Origin: Planktosalinus sp963977065
GTDB taxonomy: Bacteria > Bacteroidota > Bacteroidia > Flavobacteriales > Flavobacteriaceae
Direction: 5' to 3'
Length of the DNA: 39,663 nucleotides
Assembly: GCA_963977065.1 (NCBI GenBank)
Contig: CAXBNF010000025.1
Span: forward strand, 1-39,663
Shown piece by piece: positions 10,401 through 19,113 of this stretch (position 1 is the stretch's first letter; each line of letters opens with the position of its first letter). A program made the position numbers and the translations under genes. A model generated the notes under the pieces. It made no database searches. It was given only the letters and a program-made list of their open reading frames with translations, and was not told where the DNA came from.

Positions 10401-10664
10401 AGACAAGTGAATTAAAAGGGTGGCCCATTTTTCTTTTCGCAGCAAGCGGTATCTAAAAATATTTCCTATAAAATTGACGACAAACAAGCCCATAATGGCC
10501 TCAAACCACCAGGCGTTATAAACCAATGTCCTTGAATAAGGTGTTGGGGAGGTTGTTTGTTGCATATCGAGAAATGTCCCAATGGCCATTGCTACAGCAA
10601 AAACTATGAATAAAATTCCGGTAAGCCTTGTGGAGAATAAAATAGAAGCAATCTTTTTGAGCAT
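7500..10664 (-). CDS. ccsBA: Fused ResB/CcsA cytochrome c biogenesis protein (system II)
   Basis: 1054 residues. The N-terminal half is ResB/CcsB-like: membrane helices near residues 5-30, 45-65 and 80-100, a large periplasmic domain, and a further helix near 440-460. A periplasmic linker follows. The C-terminal ~330 residues are CcsA-like, with several helices and the haem-handling signature WANESWGRYWGWDPKETWAL. The protein exports haem and ligates it to CxxCH motifs of c-type cytochromes on the periplasmic side. The fusion is usual in Bacteroidota and in epsilonproteobacteria. The frame opens at 10688, but MLKKIASILFSTRL at 10664 is the family start. Confidence 0.92.
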   Translation of the reverse strand: MLKKIASILFSTRLTGILFIVFAVAMAIGTFLDMQQTTSPTPYSRTLVYNAWWFEAIMGLFVVNFIGNIFRYRLLRKEKWATLLIHLSFIFIILGAFITRYIGYEGVMPIREGETENVMLSEKVYLTTMIDGDFEINGVPQRRILEERLMLSERLKSNFKIKTDYNKQPVTIEFVDYINNAKETLIPDETGEPYLELVEAEGGNRHSHWLKEGQVSSIHGVLFAVNNFTEGAINILVDEENGYQIQSPFIGDFMRMADEFQGEVVQDSLQPLQLRSLYQLAGLSFVIPQPLTKGTFDLVKATEDQPSQMNALVLKVTANQEAKIVKMLGGQGFVPKPTSVNVGGLDFHFTYGSKEMELPFSITLNDFIAEKYPGTEKAYSSFMSKVTVNNPDETSFDYDIFMNHVLDHKGYRFFQASFDPDELGTILSVNHDFWGTWITYIGYILLYISLMAIWFDPNSRFGALKKMLDKVKVKKEKLATIAFLLMGSVMMAQEGHQHQDVNYEQLDSIIFANQVDKEHAAKFGRLLIQDEGGRMKPVNTFASELLRKVSKSDHYKGLDANQAFLSMSEFPRIWVEIPLINLKRGNDSIRKIIDVPVETKKVSLIKMFDEQGNSKIGPYLEEASKKSTPNQYEKDLLKTYESLYLLNQGLSGSILRIFPIPGDENKTWVSFPELEFAGIQGADSLFTRNILPLYFQSLREARVSGDYSKPNEYIENITSYQKRYGSDIMPTERRIEAEILYNQVDIFNRLYKYFLLIGVLMFVFLVIQILKDKNKTLDLLVTICKYIIWVFFVLMTLGLILRWYISGHAPWSDAYESVIYVAWATVFFGLAFGRKSNLTVASTAFVAAIVLWVAHQNWMDPAITPLVPVLDSYWLMIHVSVIVGSYGPFTLGMILGIVSLLLMILTNEKNKHKMDLNIKELTIISELALILGIGLLTIGNFLGGMWANESWGRYWGWDPKETWALISIMVYAFVVHMRLIPGLRSRWFYNVMAILAFASIMMTYFGVNFYLVGLHSYASGDKPITPGFVYYTLLFVLILSTLSYFKHKKYFSKK

Positions 10665-10695
10665 GATTACAAATTGAGGGATCAACAAATTGGCG

Positions 10696-10703
10696 CAAAT
10701 TTA
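10696..10703 (-). promoter_or_regulatory. Candidate -7 element for ccsBA
   Basis: On the minus strand TAAATTTG matches TAnnTTTG, 31 bases before the ATG at 10664. No good TTG is seen at -33. Confidence 0.4.
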
Positions 10704-10887
10704 CTGAATTTTGTCGATTAAATATGTTTAAATGACCTCTCAAAATAGTTAAATATTAATTAATTTATAAAGTTTTTATCAATCCTAATGAAAATAATAA
10801 AATGATAAAATCAACCAGAACATTCCCCTTTATAAATCATCCGCCAACACAAGCTTTTAAATCAGATTTCTTCCTTATTTTAGCCAA

Positions 10888-11655
10888 ATGATTCGCATTG
10901 TTATTATAGGCACCGGAAATATTGGCTCACACCTGCTTGCTGCATTTGAAAATGTCTCAGCAATTGAAGTCGTTCAGGTTTACAATCGCAGTGAGAAAGG
11001 ATTGAGAGAGATTCGCTTTCGCGGAAGCAAAACCACTCAACTCGACCAACTTGAAGATGCAGATTGTTATATCATAGCAGTTCCCGATGATGCGGTTTCC
11101 CAAATTTCTGATAACTTGCCTTTTGAAAACCGATTTGTGGTTCACACTTCAGGTAGTGTTTCATTAAATGAGCTCAATTCAAAAAACAGACAGGGTGTTT
11201 TTTATCCTTTACAAACATTTTCCAAAAACCGAAAGGTATATTTCAATGATATTCCCTTGTGCCTTGAAGCCACAAATCAAAAAGATCTTGAGCTCTTAAA
11301 AACAATGGCGCGAACCATCTCAAGTGCGGTTTATGAAATTGATTCAGAGAAAAGAAAACACCTGCACCTAGCAGCTGTTTTTGTTTGTAATTTTGTCAAT
11401 CACCTCTATCATATTGGGCATGAGATTACTGAAAATAACCAGCTACCCTTTTCAATTTTAAAACCTTTAATAAAAGAAACTGCCTCAAAAATTGAACGAG
11501 ATACACCCATGGAAATGCAAACGGGACCGGCAAAAAGAAATGATACAACTACCATGAAAAAACACCTCGATTTACTGGATGCACCCATTCAAAAAGATAT
11601 ATACAGACTTTTATCACTAGCAATCACAGAAACATATGGAAGAGAAAAGCTATAA
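10888..11655 (+). CDS. Rossmann-like DUF2520 protein
   Basis: 255 residues. The N-terminal Rossmann domain has the motif IVIIGTGNIGSH (residues 4-15). The C-terminal all-alpha DUF2520 domain includes HLAAVFVCNFVNHLY and the stretch ending TGPAKRNDTTTMKKHLDLL. The family resembles F420- or NADP-dependent oxidoreductases and 2-dehydropantoate reductases, but its reaction is unknown. It overlaps the next gene by 20 bases and heads a three-gene plus-strand cluster (this gene, KdsC-like, UbiA-like) common in Flavobacteria. Confidence 0.8.
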   Translation: MIRIVIIGTGNIGSHLLAAFENVSAIEVVQVYNRSEKGLREIRFRGSKTTQLDQLEDADCYIIAVPDDAVSQISDNLPFENRFVVHTSGSVSLNELNSKNRQGVFYPLQTFSKNRKVYFNDIPLCLEATNQKDLELLKTMARTISSAVYEIDSEKRKHLHLAAVFVCNFVNHLYHIGHEITENNQLPFSILKPLIKETASKIERDTPMEMQTGPAKRNDTTTMKKHLDLLDAPIQKDIYRLLSLAITETYGREKL

Positions 11656-12166
11656 AGAATTTTTGCAACACATTACCACATTTGTTTTTGATGTGGATGG
11701 GGTTTTGACCGATGGCACAGTGAGCATTTCTACAGATGGGCAACTGCTTCGTAAAATGAATATAAAAGACGGTTATGCGTTGAAAACAGCTGTTGATAAA
11801 GGATATAATGTGTGCATTATTTCCGGTGGCAGTAATGAGGGAGTGCGCAAACGTCTTCGTGCGCTTGGCATTACAGACATTCACCTGGGTGTTCAACACA
11901 AAACGGAAACGCTAGATGAATATTTTGATGTTTACCAAATTAAGCCTGAAAACGCATTGTATATGGGAGACGACATTCCAGATTTGTATGTGATGCAGCA
12001 AGTGGGGCTTCCCGCTTGTCCCCAAGATGCTGTCCCTGAAATCAAAGCCATTTCAAAATACATTTCTCATAGAAAAGGGGGTAAAGGTTGTGTGCGTGAT
12101 GTAATTGAACAAGTACTTCGTGTTCAGGGAAAATGGAATAACAATCTTGATGCAAGAGTAGATTGA
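11636..12166 (+). CDS. KdsC-like HAD phosphatase
   Basis: 176 residues, typical of the KdsC subfamily of HAD hydrolases that lack a large cap domain. Motif I is DVDGVLTDG with nucleophile Asp19 and acid/base Asp21. Motif II is IISGG, followed by the motif III lysine region and motif IV GDDIPDL. KdsC hydrolyses 3-deoxy-D-manno-octulosonate 8-phosphate to Kdo for lipid A core assembly; relatives act on other sugar phosphates, so the exact substrate is not certain. The start overlaps the preceding gene by 20 bases, consistent with translational coupling. Confidence 0.8.
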   Translation: MEEKSYKEFLQHITTFVFDVDGVLTDGTVSISTDGQLLRKMNIKDGYALKTAVDKGYNVCIISGGSNEGVRKRLRALGITDIHLGVQHKTETLDEYFDVYQIKPENALYMGDDIPDLYVMQQVGLPACPQDAVPEIKAISKYISHRKGGKGCVRDVIEQVLRVQGKWNNNLDARVD

Positions 12167-12198
12167 AAAGGTCTGTATAAAAAACCCAATACCAAACC

Positions 12199-13110
12199 AT
12201 GCAGCTTCTAAAACTAATTAGATACAAAAACTTATTGTTTATTGTTCTCATTCAGTGTCTCATCAAGTATGTGCTTTTTGAAGCATATCAATTGGAGACC
12301 ACGCTTTCAAATATTCATTTTGGTTTACTGCTGGTTGCAACGCTTTGTATAGCTGCCGGCGGCTATATAATCAATGATATTTTTGATGTGCGCATTGATG
12401 CGATCAACAAAGCTGATAAACAAATTGTGAGCAAGTACATTTCTGAAAAAATGGCTTACAATTACTATATCTTTTTTACCGCAACCGGGGTTTGCCTTGG
12501 TTTTTACCTTTCAAATTTTGTTGGCTATCCCGGATTTTCAGCTTTATTTATTTTGTTAGCTGCTTTGTTGTATATCTATGCTACTTTTTTAAAATCGGTT
12601 ATGATTGTTGGGAATGGAGTCATATCCTTTTTGGTGGCTACATCAATACTCATTGTGGGCTTGTTTGAGCTTTTTCCAAACATTAGCTCACAGAATATTA
12701 TTCAACACAAGGAAGTGTTTTCAATTCTTTTAAAATACGCCCTTTTTGCTTTTTTATTGACGCTGTTGCGTGAAATTATTAAAGACATAGAAGACATAAA
12801 TGGTGATAAAAATGGTGGTCTCAAAACCTTACCCATACTTATTGGCCGAAAAAGAGCGGCTATGATTGTCTTTGTATTAGCTGTTTTCACAACAGTACTA
12901 ATTTTAACTTATATGTATACCTCGCTTTACAGACAAACGATTGCCATGCTTTATTTTCTATTTTTAATCATAGGCCCACTACTCTATTTTTGTATCAAAC
13001 TTTTTTCAGCAGAAAAAAAAGAAAATTTCAGAAAATTATCATCCCTTCTCAAGCTTATTATGCTTTTTGGAATACTCTCTCTTCTTCTTTACAAATTTGA
13101 TTTTGTTTAA
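12199..13110 (+). CDS. UbiA family prenyltransferase
   Basis: 303 residues with about eight to nine predicted membrane helices. Both aspartate-rich Mg-diphosphate motifs are visible: NDIFDVRID (residues 59-67) and DIEDINGD (residues 196-203). The family transfers a prenyl group within the membrane. Bacteroidota members in this context are often annotated as geranylgeranylglycerol-phosphate geranylgeranyltransferase, but quinone or haem prenylation cannot be excluded from sequence. It starts 32 bases after the KdsC-like gene and is probably in the same operon. Confidence 0.82.
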   Translation: MQLLKLIRYKNLLFIVLIQCLIKYVLFEAYQLETTLSNIHFGLLLVATLCIAAGGYIINDIFDVRIDAINKADKQIVSKYISEKMAYNYYIFFTATGVCLGFYLSNFVGYPGFSALFILLAALLYIYATFLKSVMIVGNGVISFLVATSILIVGLFELFPNISSQNIIQHKEVFSILLKYALFAFLLTLLREIIKDIEDINGDKNGGLKTLPILIGRKRAAMIVFVLAVFTTVLILTYMYTSLYRQTIAMLYFLFLIIGPLLYFCIKLFSAEKKENFRKLSSLLKLIMLFGILSLLLYKFDFV

Positions 13111-13193
13111 AACAATTAATCACTTTCTATGATAGTAAAATAAGGCATTTCTATTTATCAATTATTGGGTTTTATTTAACAAGAATTTAGGTA

Positions 13194-13221
13194 TTGAGCC
13201 TTAAACCAAGTGTTATTTTCG
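13194..13221 (+). promoter_or_regulatory. Candidate promoter for the TonB-dependent receptor gene
   Basis: TTG (13194-13196), a 17-base spacer, then TATTTTCG (13214-13221), one mismatch from TAnnTTTG. It lies about 50 bases before the ATG. Confidence 0.4.
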
Positions 13222-13272
13222 CAGTCATACTTTGACAATAGTATATTCCAATCATAACAAGAAGACAATTCA

Positions 13273-15741
13273 ATGAAAAAAACACTATTTCTTTTAACCG
13301 CTTTATTTTCCTTTACATTTTTATTTTCTCAATCAGGAACAATAACCATTTCAGGTAAGGTCATTGATAAATCTTCCGGTTCTCCATTGGAGTTTGCGAC
13401 TGTTTCACTATCAGATTCTGAAACTGCTCAATTAGTGAATGGGGGTATCACAGATCTCGAAGGAAATTATGAACTTAGAGTACCTACAGGAACTTATGAT
13501 ATTAAGTTTGAGTTTATCTCTTTTAAATCGGTAACTCTTAATAATAGAGCACTATCAAGTGACACTGAGTTGCCTCCGGTTTCACTTGAGACAGATGCAG
13601 CAAGTCTGGACGAAGTAGTCATAAGAGCAGAAACCACAGAGGTGCAGGTGAGACTTGATAAAAAGATTTATAATATAGGTAAAGATTTAACTACTCGTGG
13701 AGCAACTGTGGGTGACGCTTTGAGCAATGTTCCTTCAGTTTCAGTTGATATTGAGGGCGCAATTAGCTTAAGAGGAAATGAAAATGTAAGAATTTTAATC
13801 AATGGAAAACCCTCTGCTATTGCAGGTTTTGGTGATACAGATGCATTGACTCAATTACCGGCAGATGCCATTGAACGCGTGGAGGTTATCACAAGTCCAT
13901 CTGCACGTTATGATGCCGAAGGAACAGCAGGTATTTTAAATATCATCCTGAGAAAAGAGAAAACACTGGGTTTCAATGGCTCAGTTACACTAAATGGCGG
14001 AATCCCAGCAAATAACGGAATCAACACAAATATCAATTTAAGAACTAACAAGTTTAACATTTTCAATACCTCAGGATACAGTTATAGAAAATTTCCCGGA
14101 AATGCCAATTTTGATAACACCTTTGAAAACGGAGACTTTACCAGAACTAAAGAAGACAGAGAGTTTGATCGAAAACGAACCGGCTTTAATACCAATCTGG
14201 GTGTGGAGTATTTCTTAACTGAACAATCATCAATAACAGCAACCGGTTTCTTAAGAATTAGCGATGGCGATGATGAAACCCTTACAGATACAAGAAAATT
14301 TATAGAAAGCGGACTCGCTGAGCAATCTCTAAGAGAGGAACGTGAAACTGAAGAAGATACGCGCTACCAGTTTTCTTTAAACTACATCAATAAATTTAAT
14401 AATGAGGGACACCAATTAACGGCCGATCTTCAATATGAAAACAGTTCTGAAACTGAAAATTCATTTATAACTGAACGAAATACATTTCCTAATAACTTAG
14501 CATTCCCCTCTGAGGATATAATCACCAAAGAAGACCAAAATGAATATTTAATTCAGGTTGATTATGTTTTACCTATTGGTGAAAATGCCCAGTTTGAAGC
14601 CGGGTATCGTGGTGATTTTGAAAATGAAGTTACTGATTATTCTCTTTTTGAAGAAAATATGGAAACCGGTAATTTTGAACTAAATGAACTTCTCACAAAT
14701 ATTTTTGACTATTCAGAAAATGTAAATGCTCTATATACACAGTATGGAAATAAATTTGGCAAATTCTCTTTCCTACTGGGTTTGCGAATGGAAAATACCC
14801 AACTGAAAGGAAAACTTTCATCTGAACTCACTGAAGAACAATTGTCTGAGATATTTGGTGTAAACATTGATACAGATTTTGATAAAAACTATTTAGGCCT
14901 CTTTCCCACTGTAAATTTAATTTATGAGCTAGCTGAAAATGAAAGTGTTACACTGGGGTACAACAGAAGAATTAACCGCCCCAGAGGTTGGTTTATCAAT
15001 CCATTTCCTTCACGCTCAAGTGTTACAAACGTTTTTCAAGGAAATCCCGATTTGGACCCGGCCTATGCCAGTGCATTTGATTTAGGGTATTTAAAACGTT
15101 TTGGAAAATTCACCTTAACCTCTTCCATTTATTACCAATATGAAACAGATGCTTTTGAACGCGTTCAAATTAGAACCGGGCAAACCATCAACGGAATTGA
15201 AGTCGTAAGAACAATACCAATTAACCTTTCAACAAATCAACGTGTTGGAGCTGAAGCAGGATTTCTTTACAATCCAACCAGATGGTTAAGAATGAATGGT
15301 AGTTTTAATTTCTTCCGTTTTGAAACTGATGGAACATTTGAAGGAGTTGACTATGGTGCTACAAATACCAGTTGGTTTACCAGATTTAGCTCTAAAGTGA
15401 GTTTACCTGCAAAAATTGACTTCCAAACCAATATGTTTTACAGTGGTCCATCAGAAAATTCACAAACCAAATCTGAAGGAATCTTTTCAATCAACCTGGC
15501 TTTAAGCAAAGAACTCTTTAATGACAATGCTTCATTATCTCTAAATGTAAGTGATTTATTAAACTCTAGAAAGCGAAAATCATTCACTCAAGGTGTGGGC
15601 TTTACATCAGACAACGAATTTCAATGGAGAGAGCGACAAATTACAGCTTCATTCACTTATCGTTTTAACCAGCAAAAAAACGAAAGAGAGCGCAGACAAC
15701 GCAATGGTGGCGATGATGATTTTGAAGGTGGTGACTTTTAG
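13273..15741 (+). CDS. TonB-dependent outer-membrane receptor family protein
   Basis: 822 residues. Signal peptide to about residue 20 (FLFSQ). A carboxypeptidase-regulatory-like beta domain covers ~22-110 (ISGKVIDKSSGSPLEFATVSL). The plug domain (~140-230) contains SLRGNENVRILINGKPS and IERVEVITSPSARYDAEGTAGILNI. A C-terminal beta-barrel (~235-805) of the OMP_b-brl_3 type follows. The last ~25 residues are charged and Gly/Asp-rich (ERRQRNGGDDDFEGGDF), which is unusual because barrels normally end in an aromatic strand signal; here the final residue is still Phe. The substrate is unknown, as no SusD-like or siderophore genes are adjacent. Confidence 0.88.
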   Translation: MKKTLFLLTALFSFTFLFSQSGTITISGKVIDKSSGSPLEFATVSLSDSETAQLVNGGITDLEGNYELRVPTGTYDIKFEFISFKSVTLNNRALSSDTELPPVSLETDAASLDEVVIRAETTEVQVRLDKKIYNIGKDLTTRGATVGDALSNVPSVSVDIEGAISLRGNENVRILINGKPSAIAGFGDTDALTQLPADAIERVEVITSPSARYDAEGTAGILNIILRKEKTLGFNGSVTLNGGIPANNGINTNINLRTNKFNIFNTSGYSYRKFPGNANFDNTFENGDFTRTKEDREFDRKRTGFNTNLGVEYFLTEQSSITATGFLRISDGDDETLTDTRKFIESGLAEQSLREERETEEDTRYQFSLNYINKFNNEGHQLTADLQYENSSETENSFITERNTFPNNLAFPSEDIITKEDQNEYLIQVDYVLPIGENAQFEAGYRGDFENEVTDYSLFEENMETGNFELNELLTNIFDYSENVNALYTQYGNKFGKFSFLLGLRMENTQLKGKLSSELTEEQLSEIFGVNIDTDFDKNYLGLFPTVNLIYELAENESVTLGYNRRINRPRGWFINPFPSRSSVTNVFQGNPDLDPAYASAFDLGYLKRFGKFTLTSSIYYQYETDAFERVQIRTGQTINGIEVVRTIPINLSTNQRVGAEAGFLYNPTRWLRMNGSFNFFRFETDGTFEGVDYGATNTSWFTRFSSKVSLPAKIDFQTNMFYSGPSENSQTKSEGIFSINLALSKELFNDNASLSLNVSDLLNSRKRKSFTQGVGFTSDNEFQWRERQITASFTYRFNQQKNERERRQRNGGDDDFEGGDF

Positions 15742-15760
15742 AAAGTACTATGAAAACATA

Positions 15761-15795
15761 AAAAAAAGGGAACTCAGTTGAGTTCCCTTTTTTTT
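15761..15795. terminator. Strong bidirectional terminator
   Basis: A 16-base perfect inverted repeat: seven A, GGGAACTCA (15761-15776), and TGAGTTCCC followed by T's (15779-15795), with a tiny loop. A-tract and T-tract on either side make it suitable for both the receptor gene (plus) and the small membrane-protein gene (minus). Confidence 0.88.
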
Positions 15796-15809
15796 ATATG
15801 ATTTATTTA

Positions 15810-15977
15810 TTATGAGTTGTCTTTATTCTTTGCAGCTCGCTTTTCTTTAAGCATTTCCATAATGGCACCTCCAATCCAATAAGGCACAAAGAGCATTAAA
15901 AAAATCATTAACCAAAATCCAATGGTTACTATGGTCATAAAGGCTAAAAAACCGAGGTATTGATCAAATTCAAACAT
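15810..15977 (-). CDS. Small membrane protein, 55 residues
   Basis: ATG at 15977 to TAA at 15810. It begins MFEFDQYLGFLAFM, has one hydrophobic hairpin or two closely spaced helices (~8-45), and ends in a charged tail EMLKEKRAAKNKDNS. Signs that it is real: a near-perfect promoter 28 bases upstream (16005-16036), a terminator at its end, and typical membrane-protein codon use. Function unknown. Confidence 0.7.
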   Translation of the reverse strand: MFEFDQYLGFLAFMTIVTIGFWLMIFLMLFVPYWIGGAIMEMLKEKRAAKNKDNS

Positions 15978-16004
15978 AGTTTCTGAGTTAAAATATAACT
16001 GCTA

Positions 16005-16036
16005 CAAATATACAAGTAAAAAATGAAATAGAACAA
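16005..16036 (-). promoter_or_regulatory. Bacteroidota-type promoter for the 55-residue membrane protein
   Basis: On the minus strand TTG (16034-16036), 21-base spacer, TATATTTG (16005-16012), an exact TAnnTTTG. This decides in favour of the small ORF being a gene. Confidence 0.55.
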
Positions 16037-16096
16037 GCAAAAAATCCGGAAATAGTCAAAAAGTTTTACACTTGAAATCAACAATAAACCGGAATG

Positions 16097-16594
16097 CTAA
16101 AACTTTGATTCCTTGCGTAATTGAGCCATTTTGATGGCTGCAACTGCCGCTTCAGTGCCTTTATTGCCGTGTTTGCCACCACTTCTGTCAATAGATTGTT
16201 GCAAAGTATTGTCTGTTAAAACACAAAAAATCACCGGAATAGTACCCTGAAGATTCAGGTCTTTAATTCCTTGAGTAACACCCTCACACACAAAGTCAAA
16301 ATGCTTTGTTTCACCTTGTATTACAACACCAATGGCTATAATGGCATCCAGCATATCATAACACTGCGTCATTCTTTTACAACCATAAACAAGCTCAAAA
16401 CTTCCCGGCACATTCCAACGCACTATATTGTCATTAATAGCGCCGTGTTCTTTCAAGGTATTAAATGTGCCTTGAAATAAGTTTTCTGTAATTTCAGGAT
16501 TCCACTCAGAAACAACAATCCCAAACCGAAAGTCTTTCGCGTTTGGGATTGTTTGCTTATTGTAATCTGATAAATTTTTATGCGCTGTTGCCAT
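16097..16594 (-). CDS. ribH: 6,7-dimethyl-8-ribityllumazine synthase
   Basis: 165 residues, the family length. It condenses 5-amino-6-ribitylamino-uracil with 3,4-dihydroxybutanone 4-phosphate in riboflavin synthesis and forms a 60-mer or pentamer in the cytosol. Visible markers are SEWNPEIT (Trp31 in the ring-stacking position), PGSFELVYGCKRM, the catalytic His98 in GETKHFDFVCEGV, and the C-terminal RSGGKHGNKGTEAAVAAIKM. It lies 35 bases downstream of the TPR protein gene on the same strand, probably in one transcript. Confidence 0.95.
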   Translation of the reverse strand: MATAHKNLSDYNKQTIPNAKDFRFGIVVSEWNPEITENLFQGTFNTLKEHGAINDNIVRWNVPGSFELVYGCKRMTQCYDMLDAIIAIGVVIQGETKHFDFVCEGVTQGIKDLNLQGTIPVIFCVLTDNTLQQSIDRSGGKHGNKGTEAAVAAIKMAQLRKESKF

Positions 16595-16629
16595 TCTTTA
16601 AAAATTGAAATGACAAAATCAAAGGTACT

Positions 16630-17400
16630 TTAATTTTGACTCATAGCCTGTGCTTGACCAAGGTAAACATCCACTTGATTGGCTTCAGGTGATTCAGGAA
16701 AATCTGTTTTGATTTTGTTCAAATGTGTTAAAGCTTCTTTAGCATTTTTAAGGTCTAAAGCTACCAAGGCTGCTTTTAATAAATACTTTGGTGAAGTAAA
16801 TTCATTTTCGTTTAAGCTTGCAGCTTCTTTATAGTATTTTAAGGCATCTTCATTTTGTCCCAATTGAACAAATGCATCTCCAATATTTCCTTTGGCAATG
16901 GGCCCCAGCATTTCATCTTTGGGCTTAAACTTGTCCAATTGGTCAATTGCTTCTCTGTAGTTTTTAGTATTCATATAAGCAATACCCGCATAATATCTGG
17001 AAATATTAGCTGCATCTGTACCACTGTAGTTATCAATTATATCAAGAAAACCATATTTTCCTTGTCCGCCGTTTAAAGCAAGGTTAAACAAAGAGTCTTT
17101 CTGTGGTGCATTCAAGGCTTGCTCCCAGTAAACCTGCGCTTGATACATCTCATTTGAAGCTTCCAGTTCTTTTGGTTTCACGATGTATTGATTGTAAGCA
17201 AGATATCCTAAAACAACAACAGAAACAGCCCCAATGAGTATAAAAATATACTTTTGGTTTTTAGAAACCCATTCTTCCGTTTTAGACGCTCTTTCATCAA
17301 GGGTGTTAAATACCTCTGCAGTTGTGCTTTCCTGCTCAATAGCTGCTTTCTTCTCTTCTTTGGTTTTTGGCTTATGCCCTCTCTTTTTATATGTTGCCAT
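16630..17400 (-). CDS. Membrane-anchored tetratricopeptide repeat protein
   Basis: 256 residues. A lysine-rich cytosolic N-terminus (MATYKKRGHKPKTKEEKK) precedes one membrane helix (~50-70, FILIGAVSVVVLGYLAY). The rest is periplasmic or extracytosolic TPR helices: NISRYYAGIAYMNTKNYREAI, GNIGDAFVQLGQNEDALKYY, and a third copy near KAALVALDLKNAKEALTHL. The layout resembles YfgM-like ancillary proteins that assist envelope protein folding, but a specific role is unproven. On the minus strand TATTTTTG (17420-17427), a TAnnTTTG match, lies 20 bases before the ATG and probably serves this gene and ribH. Confidence 0.82.
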   Translation of the reverse strand: MATYKKRGHKPKTKEEKKAAIEQESTTAEVFNTLDERASKTEEWVSKNQKYIFILIGAVSVVVLGYLAYNQYIVKPKELEASNEMYQAQVYWEQALNAPQKDSLFNLALNGGQGKYGFLDIIDNYSGTDAANISRYYAGIAYMNTKNYREAIDQLDKFKPKDEMLGPIAKGNIGDAFVQLGQNEDALKYYKEAASLNENEFTSPKYLLKAALVALDLKNAKEALTHLNKIKTDFPESPEANQVDVYLGQAQAMSQN

Positions 17401-17546
17401 AATAATTCTTTAGTGAAGGGCAAAAATAAAATTTTTATTATAATTTAAAAGCTAAAATATTTGTTATTTTTCAATAATTTGCAGATTCATTTTAAGGGCC
17501 TAAAACCCAAAATGTAAGAATTCAAGAATCACGTTTTCAGTTACTT

Positions 17547-18626
17547 ATGCATTTAACCACGCTTTCACTACTCAATTATAAAAATTTTGAAGCCATAAAT
17601 TTTGATTTGGATCACAAAATAAACTGTTTTGTGGGCTACAATGGCGTTGGAAAAACCAATGTACTTGATGCTATTTATCACCTTTCCTTTGGAAAAAGTT
17701 ATTTCAACCCAATTACCACTCAAAACATCAACCACAATGCTGATTTTTTTGTGGTTGACGGAACTTATTTAAAAGAATCTAAAACCGAGCGTGTAATCGT
17801 AAGCGCCAAACGCGGACAAAAAAAAATCATCAAACGCAATGGTAAGGAATATGAAAAATTTGCAGACCATGTGGGTTTTCTGCCGCTGGTAATCATTTCG
17901 CCGGCAGACCGCGATTTGATTACAGAAGGCAGCGATACCCGCAGAAAATTCATTGACGGAGTCATATCGCAAGGGGACCAAAAATACCTTACCACCTTGA
18001 TTGCCTACAACAAAGTGCTTGCACAACGCAATGCCTTGTTGAAGTATTTTGCCGCAAACAACACCCGAAACATTGACACAATAGAAATTTATAACGCTCA
18101 GTTAAACGAGTTGGGAACCACAATTTATCATAAAAGAAAAGCTTTTATTGATACATTTATTCCCATTTTTAACCAAAGACATCAATCCATCACCCAAGAT
18201 AAAGAATCGGTGAATCTTGTTTACAGCAGTCAGCTTGAAACAGAAAATTTGCTAACACTTTTAGAGCAAAACTACACAAAAGACCGAGCATTGCAATACA
18301 CCTCTGTGGGCATCCATAAAGACGATTTGAGTTTTGAAATTGACGGGCACCCCATCAAAAAATTTGGTTCGCAGGGACAGCAAAAATCATATCTCATTGC
18401 TTTAAAACTGGCCCAATTTGACTTTTTAAAAGCACAGAGCAATGTGAACCCCATCCTGCTGCTGGATGACATTTTTGACAAACTGGATGAAAGTCGGGTG
18501 GAGCAAATCATCACACTGGTGGAGCGGGAAAACTTTGGACAGTTATTCATTAGTGACACCCACCCGGAACGCACAGAAGCCATAGTAAAAAAAGTGCATC
18601 AAACCTATAAAATGTTTCGGTTGTAA
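17547..18626 (+). CDS. recF: DNA replication and repair protein RecF
   Basis: 359 residues, the family length. An SMC-like ATPase that loads RecA at single-strand gaps with RecO and RecR. Walker A is GYNGVGKTN (residues ~30-38), the ABC signature is the FGSQGQQKS segment (~274-282), and Walker B is ILLLDDIFDKLD (~306-317). The N-terminus MHLTTLSLLNYKNF is the family start. It is divergent from the TPR gene. Confidence 0.95.
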   Translation: MHLTTLSLLNYKNFEAINFDLDHKINCFVGYNGVGKTNVLDAIYHLSFGKSYFNPITTQNINHNADFFVVDGTYLKESKTERVIVSAKRGQKKIIKRNGKEYEKFADHVGFLPLVIISPADRDLITEGSDTRRKFIDGVISQGDQKYLTTLIAYNKVLAQRNALLKYFAANNTRNIDTIEIYNAQLNELGTTIYHKRKAFIDTFIPIFNQRHQSITQDKESVNLVYSSQLETENLLTLLEQNYTKDRALQYTSVGIHKDDLSFEIDGHPIKKFGSQGQQKSYLIALKLAQFDFLKAQSNVNPILLLDDIFDKLDESRVEQIITLVERENFGQLFISDTHPERTEAIVKKVHQTYKMFRL

Positions 18627-18649
18627 GTGCTAGTGCGTTTCAGATTGCT

Positions 18650-18657
18650 TATCTTTG
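18650..18657 (+). promoter_or_regulatory. Candidate -7 element for the lipoprotein/DUF721 pair
   Basis: TATCTTTG is an exact TAnnTTTG match, 18 bases before the ATG at 18676; no correctly spaced TTG is seen. The pair could also be read through from recF, 49 bases upstream. Confidence 0.4.
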
Positions 18658-18675
18658 GTTTGAAAATTTCTGATT

Positions 18676-19113
18676 ATGCTTACGCAAAATAAAATACTTA
18701 TTCCTTTTGTTTTCAGCTGTTTATTATTGTTCACTTTTTCGTGTAAACAAGAAAATACAGCACAACAAATTGAATACCTAAACGGTTATTGGGAAATTGA
18801 AAAAGTCACTTTGCCTGATGGCGAAACCAAATCCTATTCCATAAATATGCTCGTTGATTTTATCGAATTAAAAGACGAGAAAGGTTTTAGAAAAAAAGTA
18901 GCTCCACAACTCGACGGCAGTTTTCAAATCACAGAAGACGCTGAAGCTATTGAAGTGAAGGTAGAAGACAATCAAGTGGTTTTGTACTATTCGACTCCCT
19001 TTCACAACTGGAAAGAAACCGTTGTAAAAGCCGATGAAAACCAACTGATTCTCAAAAATGAAGAGAAGCTGGTTTACAGCTACAAGCGATTTGAGTCATT
19101 AAATTTAGACTAA
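18676..19113 (+). CDS. Small lipoprotein of unknown function
   Basis: 145 residues. Lipoprotein signal with lipobox FTFSC (Cys23). The mature part is a small beta-rich domain with an early NGYWEIEKVTLPDGE stretch and YYSTPFHNWKETVVKA, reminiscent of lipocalin-like copper/heavy-metal-type domains, but I cannot assign a family. It sits between recF and the DUF721 gene, an arrangement seen in Flavobacteria, and its stop codon abuts the next start codon (TAA then ATG). Confidence 0.75.
   Translation: MLTQNKILIPFVFSCLLLFTFSCKQENTAQQIEYLNGYWEIEKVTLPDGETKSYSINMLVDFIELKDEKGFRKKVAPQLDGSFQITEDAEAIEVKVEDNQVVLYYSTPFHNWKETVVKADENQLILKNEEKLVYSYKRFESLNLD

Noticed and set aside
12158..12198. Gap between the KdsC-like and UbiA genes as a regulatory element
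   Set aside because: Only 32 bases, with no hairpin or promoter match; better seen as an operon spacer.
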